The notes beneath the pieces are model-generated. The model did no database searches, had not been told where the DNA came from, and saw only the letters and a list, made by a program, of their open reading frames with translations. From UBA4312 sp002394635 (GTDB lineage: Bacteria > Bacillota_I > Bacilli_A > Erysipelotrichales > Erysipelotrichaceae), in the NCBI GenBank assembly GCA_946539765.1, contig CAMNHO010000005.1, positions 1 to 64,000 on the forward strand: a stretch of 64,000 nucleotides of DNA. The letters run 5' to 3'. A program made the position numbers and the translations under genes. Shown piece after piece: positions 60,628 to 64,000 of this stretch; positions within the stretch are counted from its first letter, which is position 1, and each line of letters begins with the position of its first letter.

Positions 60628-62070
60628 CTATTTATACGAATCGATAGCGTTTTGGAACAAGTCGATCAGACCTTTTGTGATAACATCCTGTGAATACGTA
60701 TTCAATGTATATTCAGCAATTTCTTTATTATCGAAGGTATCCTTTCCTTCCAGAATGCGCATCGTGGCATTAGCAAGACTTTTGGCATCTTCCATCGGTA
60801 CCAGATATCCCAGTGGCGTCTTATACGTAGAATCAGTGCCTTCCACCGGTTTTAGAATAGAATCGTCTTTGGCATCCTGTTCCGTATATGGTTCTTTCTT
60901 GATCACCTTTCCGGTAGTATTCATAATATCCGGGATACCGCCGGCATTGGTTCCGATCACCGGATGACCACAGGCAGTTCCTTCGATGACAACCAGCCCG
61001 AACGGCTCATTACGGCTAGGAATCAAGGAAACATCCGCCAAGTTCTGCAACGGACAGATGACATCCGGTCCTTTTCTTCCGACAAAATGTGTATTTTGCA
61101 GATTCAGCTCCTTAGCTTGTTTTCGTAACGGTTCATCCAAGGCACCGGAACCTACGATAATCGTCATGATATCCATCCCTTCCGCCTTGCCTTGTTCTTC
61201 ATAGATCTTAGCTGCATCCAGCATAACATCAATGCCTTTGAAATCCGCAAATTTACCTACAAACAATACCAGCTTGTCATACTCTTTCGGTAATTTTCCA
61301 TCTGGTGTCGCATTGGTTACCAGAGAATCAAACAACGTATCTTTATCCACGGAATCCATCACATGGAATTTTTCCGGATTGTATCCGTTTTTGATCAGGA
61401 TGGCTTTTTCTTTTTCTTCCGGGAACAATCCCTGGAACAACTCTTTCTGATGCTCGGAAATAACAATAGCGGATAAGGAATTATGGGCTGATTTTTTGGC
61501 ACTATCAACGTAGAACTCATATTTTTTCAATGCCTTTTGCAGCTCTGCCTTTCTTTCAGCCGATGGATTGTCTGCCATCTCCGCTTTTATCTGCTCTATT
61601 TCACCCAAACTTCTCTGGTATCCCATCAGATCCGTGCCATGTACAGTTACCACAACCGGAAGACCGAATTCAGAACAGATATTTGTGGTGATCCAGTTAT
61701 GCTGGCCGTGAATGATATCCGGTTTAAAGCGTTTCACTTCTCTGCCTATGATTTCACGGAATTTATTGCAGTAAAGCTCCACTTCTTCATTGGTTGCATT
61801 CCAAAAATTGGCTGTACTTTCCGTATGTGTTGTAAACATGAAATAATTGAACGGCAGCTGACCTTCGATAATTTCCGGGTCATCTCCTTCTTTTGTGAAT
61901 GGAACCAGACAATATGTTACCCCTGGGATCTTTTTGAAGTTAGTCCGGTTATTGGCTGTGATGATCTCCACTTCATGTCCGTTTTTTATATAGGATTCTG
62001 CCTGTGTAGTAATTAAAGCGCCACTTCCTGCCCCTTCGGTCGGAAATGCTGTCACAATCAGTATTTTCAT
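60628..62070 (-). CDS. GT4 glycosyltransferase, sucrose-synthase/SPS-like
   Basis: 480 residues. GT-B enzyme: N-terminal LIVTAFPTEGAGSG, HGQHNWITT with HGTD acceptor-side motifs, LFVGKFADFKG, and the EX7E site in SRNEPFGLVVIEG followed by NAGGIPD. Similarity in layout to sucrose-phosphate synthase-type GT4 enzymes, and its coupling (17 bases) to a GH32 sucrase-family gene, suggest it makes or uses a sucrose-type glycoside; this is inference. Confidence 0.75.
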   Translation of the reverse strand: MKILIVTAFPTEGAGSGALITTQAESYIKNGHEVEIITANNRTNFKKIPGVTYCLVPFTKEGDDPEIIEGQLPFNYFMFTTHTESTANFWNATNEEVELYCNKFREIIGREVKRFKPDIIHGQHNWITTNICSEFGLPVVVTVHGTDLMGYQRSLGEIEQIKAEMADNPSAERKAELQKALKKYEFYVDSAKKSAHNSLSAIVISEHQKELFQGLFPEEKEKAILIKNGYNPEKFHVMDSVDKDTLFDSLVTNATPDGKLPKEYDKLVLFVGKFADFKGIDVMLDAAKIYEEQGKAEGMDIMTIIVGSGALDEPLRKQAKELNLQNTHFVGRKGPDVICPLQNLADVSLIPSRNEPFGLVVIEGTACGHPVIGTNAGGIPDIMNTTGKVIKKEPYTEQDAKDDSILKPVEGTDSTYKTPLGYLVPMEDAKSLANATMRILEGKDTFDNKEIAEYTLNTYSQDVITKGLIDLFQNAIDSYK

Positions 62071-62087
62071 CGTGTCCTCTCCTTGTT

Positions 62088-63545
62088 CTATACTACAAAA
62101 TCATCTTTTACTGATGGTTTCAACGTCCAGATCTTCATCGATCCGTTATCACTCATCGTATAATGATGTTCCTTTTCTGTCGGATAAATACGTGCTGTAA
62201 AGACTCTTTGTCCATGATTAGCAAAAATCTCCACAGAACAGCTGTCAATCAATATCTGCAAATGATCCAGATCCGTTTCCATTGGCATGTCTAGGGTTTC
62301 AAAGACCTGTGCGTTGAAATGCTTGTCCATGCCTGCTTTAGAAATCGTAAATGTTTTGGTTTCAGCCTTGTAATGCATTGTAAATCCGCCAGTTCCATCT
62401 TCCTTTGTGAACAGATTCAAATCAAAATCTCCTGGTTGTACATCTACCTGTAATTCACAGACTTTCGGCAGTTTGCCTTCTGGTTTGATTTCTTCATCGC
62501 GCAGGCCCTGGATTGCCGCCAACGGTGTCTGTACCAGTTTGCCATCCACTAAGCGCAGTTCGTGCGGAACACTCATACTACCTTCCCAGTCTTCTTCTTC
62601 AGTCGGATAATGGTTATCCGGCAAGCCGATCCATGCGATCAGAATGGCAGTATCCGGATCGGATACATTGGCCGCAAACTGTGCCGCATAGAAGTCAAAG
62701 CCAAAATCAAGGAATTCATAATCTTGTTCCGGTGTAAAAGTCAGTGTTTCATAATCCATGGAACCGATCATGTAGATGTTATGATTTGTGCTTTCTCCTC
62801 TTCCCGGCAGCTTTGTATACTGTGGAGAGAAGATCAATACATCCTTGCCGCTGATATTCACGATACATGGGCATTCCCACATACCGCCGAAGTCTTCAAA
62901 TCCAGGTACCTTTAGTTCACCGGCAAATTCCCATCCTTTTAAAAGATCTTTGGATTTATAGATCAAGGCACGTCCTTGCAGAGCCTGGTTCTGGGCGCCA
63001 ATAAAGATGTAATAAGTCTCATCTTTCTTATTATAGACGATTTTCGGATCTCGTTGATGTTCTGTATAATCCGGGCGAGGGCCAAATAGCGGTTCAGGCA
63101 GTTTTTCGGCTTTTCCCTCGGCATTTAATACCGCTGCGCACGTATATGGTGTACGTGTCCAGTCTTCATCCCGGTGGTTTCCTGTATAGAAGAGATACAA
63201 GTCATCTTTATACGCAAAGGCGGAGCCGGAATGGGTTCCTCTATTATCATAAATCGTATCCGGTTTCAGTCCCACACCTTCATTTTTCCAATGTACCAGA
63301 TCGGTCGAACTGACATGATACCAGTATTTCAATCCGTGCACGGCCCCCCATGGACACCATTGATAGTAAAGATGCCAGACACCTTTGTAGTATCCAAATC
63401 CGTTCGGATCACTGGATAATCCGGTAACCGGCTGCACGTGGAAGGTCTGTCGATAGCTGGAAGCTGCATTCCTTACGTGCAGATCCGCAATCTCATCCGC
63501 GTTCTGTAAAACACGATAACGCTCTTCGCGAGTCCATTCTTTCAT
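62088..63545 (-). CDS. GH32 beta-fructofuranosidase (sucrose/sucrose-6-phosphate hydrolase family)
   Basis: 485 residues, no signal peptide. Five-bladed propeller with the GH32 motifs: SSDPNGFGYY (nucleophile Asp, normally WMNDPNG), QRDPKIV (stabiliser) and WECPCIV (acid/base Glu), then a C-terminal beta-sandwich. The first motif departs from the usual WMN before DPNG. Cytosolic hydrolysis of a fructoside; whether phosphorylated is unclear, since no PTS gene adjoins. AGGAG 7-8 bases before the ATG. Confidence 0.87.
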   Translation of the reverse strand: MKEWTREERYRVLQNADEIADLHVRNAASSYRQTFHVQPVTGLSSDPNGFGYYKGVWHLYYQWCPWGAVHGLKYWYHVSSTDLVHWKNEGVGLKPDTIYDNRGTHSGSAFAYKDDLYLFYTGNHRDEDWTRTPYTCAAVLNAEGKAEKLPEPLFGPRPDYTEHQRDPKIVYNKKDETYYIFIGAQNQALQGRALIYKSKDLLKGWEFAGELKVPGFEDFGGMWECPCIVNISGKDVLIFSPQYTKLPGRGESTNHNIYMIGSMDYETLTFTPEQDYEFLDFGFDFYAAQFAANVSDPDTAILIAWIGLPDNHYPTEEEDWEGSMSVPHELRLVDGKLVQTPLAAIQGLRDEEIKPEGKLPKVCELQVDVQPGDFDLNLFTKEDGTGGFTMHYKAETKTFTISKAGMDKHFNAQVFETLDMPMETDLDHLQILIDSCSVEIFANHGQRVFTARIYPTEKEHHYTMSDNGSMKIWTLKPSVKDDFVV

Positions 63546-63635
63546 ATTATTTTTCTCCTTATATTGTCTATTTCTATTTTAAGTGAGAATGTCAAAAATA
63601 ACAATCGAATCGAGGGTTTTCCAGGTGATTCCATA

Positions 63636-63668
63636 GAAAAAAGAACCAAAGGTTGTTTCCTTTGGCTC
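63636..63668 (-). terminator. intrinsic terminator after the secreted-protein gene
   Basis: 10-bp stem GAGCCAAAGG/CCTTTGGTTC (63659-63668, 63643-63652, one G-T pair) then six T on the minus strand. Confidence 0.85.
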
Positions 63669-63675
63669 CATTTGA

Positions 63676-64000
63676 CTATTGATACGGATCTGTATAATAC
63701 AGAGACGGATCAGTATAGGACTGATCACCCATAACCGGTGCTGAATAGATTTCATTTCCTTCGGTATCCGTAGCCGGTGTCTCATAGGCAGAATAATCCT
63801 GTGACCAGTCATAATAGTACGTATTATTATTGCTGCTGCTATTGTTGTTAGTTGTCGTACTGCCTGAGCTCTGGCTGTTAGCACCACTGTCTACCGTTGT
63901 TCCGACCCGGACTGTGAAATCATAAACACTTTCGTTGTCATAGATGTCTGTAGCAACCGCCTGCGCTTTATATTCTCCTGTCTTATCAAAACGGACATCG
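63676..64000 (-). CDS. C-terminus of a secreted Ig-like protein (partial)
   Basis: The frame enters from the right edge and ends at TAG 63678-63676, 107 residues visible. DKTGEYKAQAVATDIYDNESVYDFTVRV is the end of a beta-sandwich (Ig-like/Big-type) domain. A low-complexity linker rich in Ser, Asn and Thr follows, then a Tyr/Asp/Thr-rich tail ending DPYQ. No LPxTG anchor is present at this end. Probably exported or cell-surface; function unknown. The opposite-frame reading at 63579-63887 is a shadow. Confidence 0.6.
   Translation of the reverse strand, partial: DVRFDKTGEYKAQAVATDIYDNESVYDFTVRVGTTVDSGANSQSSGSTTTNNNSSSNNNTYYYDWSQDYSAYETPATDTEGNEIYSAPVMGDQSYTDPSLYYTDPYQ

Noticed and set aside
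63579..63887. 102-codon minus-strand frame at the right end
   Set aside because: The neighbouring minus frame, running in from the window edge to TAG at 63676, has clear Ig-like and low-complexity secreted character and a terminator; this frame is its shadow.
1..64000. CRISPR arrays, insertion sequences or prophage
   Set aside because: No regularly spaced repeats, transposase, integrase or structural phage genes were seen.

Overview
The window reads as chromosome of a low-GC, strictly anaerobic Gram-positive bacterium of the Bacillota. An Erysipelotrichia/Coprobacillaceae-like gut organism is my best guess, but this is inference from gene style, not from a marker gene. Evidence for anaerobic life: a 2-oxoacid:ferredoxin oxidoreductase, a hybrid cluster protein with its ferredoxin, and a class III (glycyl-radical) ribonucleotide reductase. 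Evidence for Bacillota: AGGAGG-type ribosome binding sites, CIRCE-controlled hrcA-grpE-dnaK-dnaJ, a T-box leader, a cre-like site, glycolipid glucosyltransferases and IspD. I see no prophage, insertion sequence, CRISPR array or rRNA.

Layout. 1-222: three tRNA genes (Met, Pro, Arg; minus strand) with a clear promoter. 308-8154: one tightly packed minus-strand operon of eight genes, starting with two glycolipid-type glycosyltransferases and a flippase-like membrane protein, then a YhaM-type exoribonuclease, RimO, a hypoxanthine/uracil-DNA glycosylase, dUTPase and a DUF3267 zincin. The second glycosyltransferase is fused to a complete RecX-like protein. 8260-11405: a mannose-family PTS (IIA-IIB-IIC-IID) under a strong promoter with a cre-like site. 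11538-14694: thioesterase, NagA and a pair of divergent paralogous membrane proteins. 14891-18713: patatin, MetA (acetyl-CoA type) and a membrane Ser/Thr kinase with a zinc ribbon and SH3-like ectodomains. 18902-23579: the heat-shock operon with two CIRCE elements. 23637-27300: PgeF, a DeoR regulator, tRNA-Ser, and an AbrB-type regulator with an MGT-type glycosyltransferase.

27330-32697 is the redox island. Ferredoxin-hcp diverges from a gamma-delta-alpha-beta 2-oxoacid:ferredoxin oxidoreductase operon. The hcp side carries a palindrome placed like a class II CRP/FNR activator site. The oxidoreductase side carries a T-box whose specifier reads as ATC (isoleucine), which suggests control by branched-chain amino acid supply. 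The alpha subunit gene has an in-frame TAG at codon 42. A frameshifted C39-like peptidase relic follows.

33418-52985: a sugar nucleotidyltransferase, a tiny ribbon-helix-helix-like protein, TldD/TldE, an operon of an 827-residue unfamiliar DNA-binding-like protein with Sel1 and NanE, a voltage-gated K+ channel, an ABC/FtsX exporter behind a DtxR-like box, PutP with a LysR regulator, ArgJ, a HAD phosphatase with a DeoR regulator, an orphan radical SAM/SPASM enzyme and a cyclophilin. 52983-64000: a PH-like protein, a P-type cation ATPase, IspD, a LexA-like self-cleaving repressor, NrdD, a decayed gene, a sucrose-type GT4/GH32 pair and the C-terminus of a secreted protein.

Several solitary genes share one promoter geometry: a -10 hexamer exactly six bases before the ATG and no good Shine-Dalgarno, implying leaderless mRNAs.
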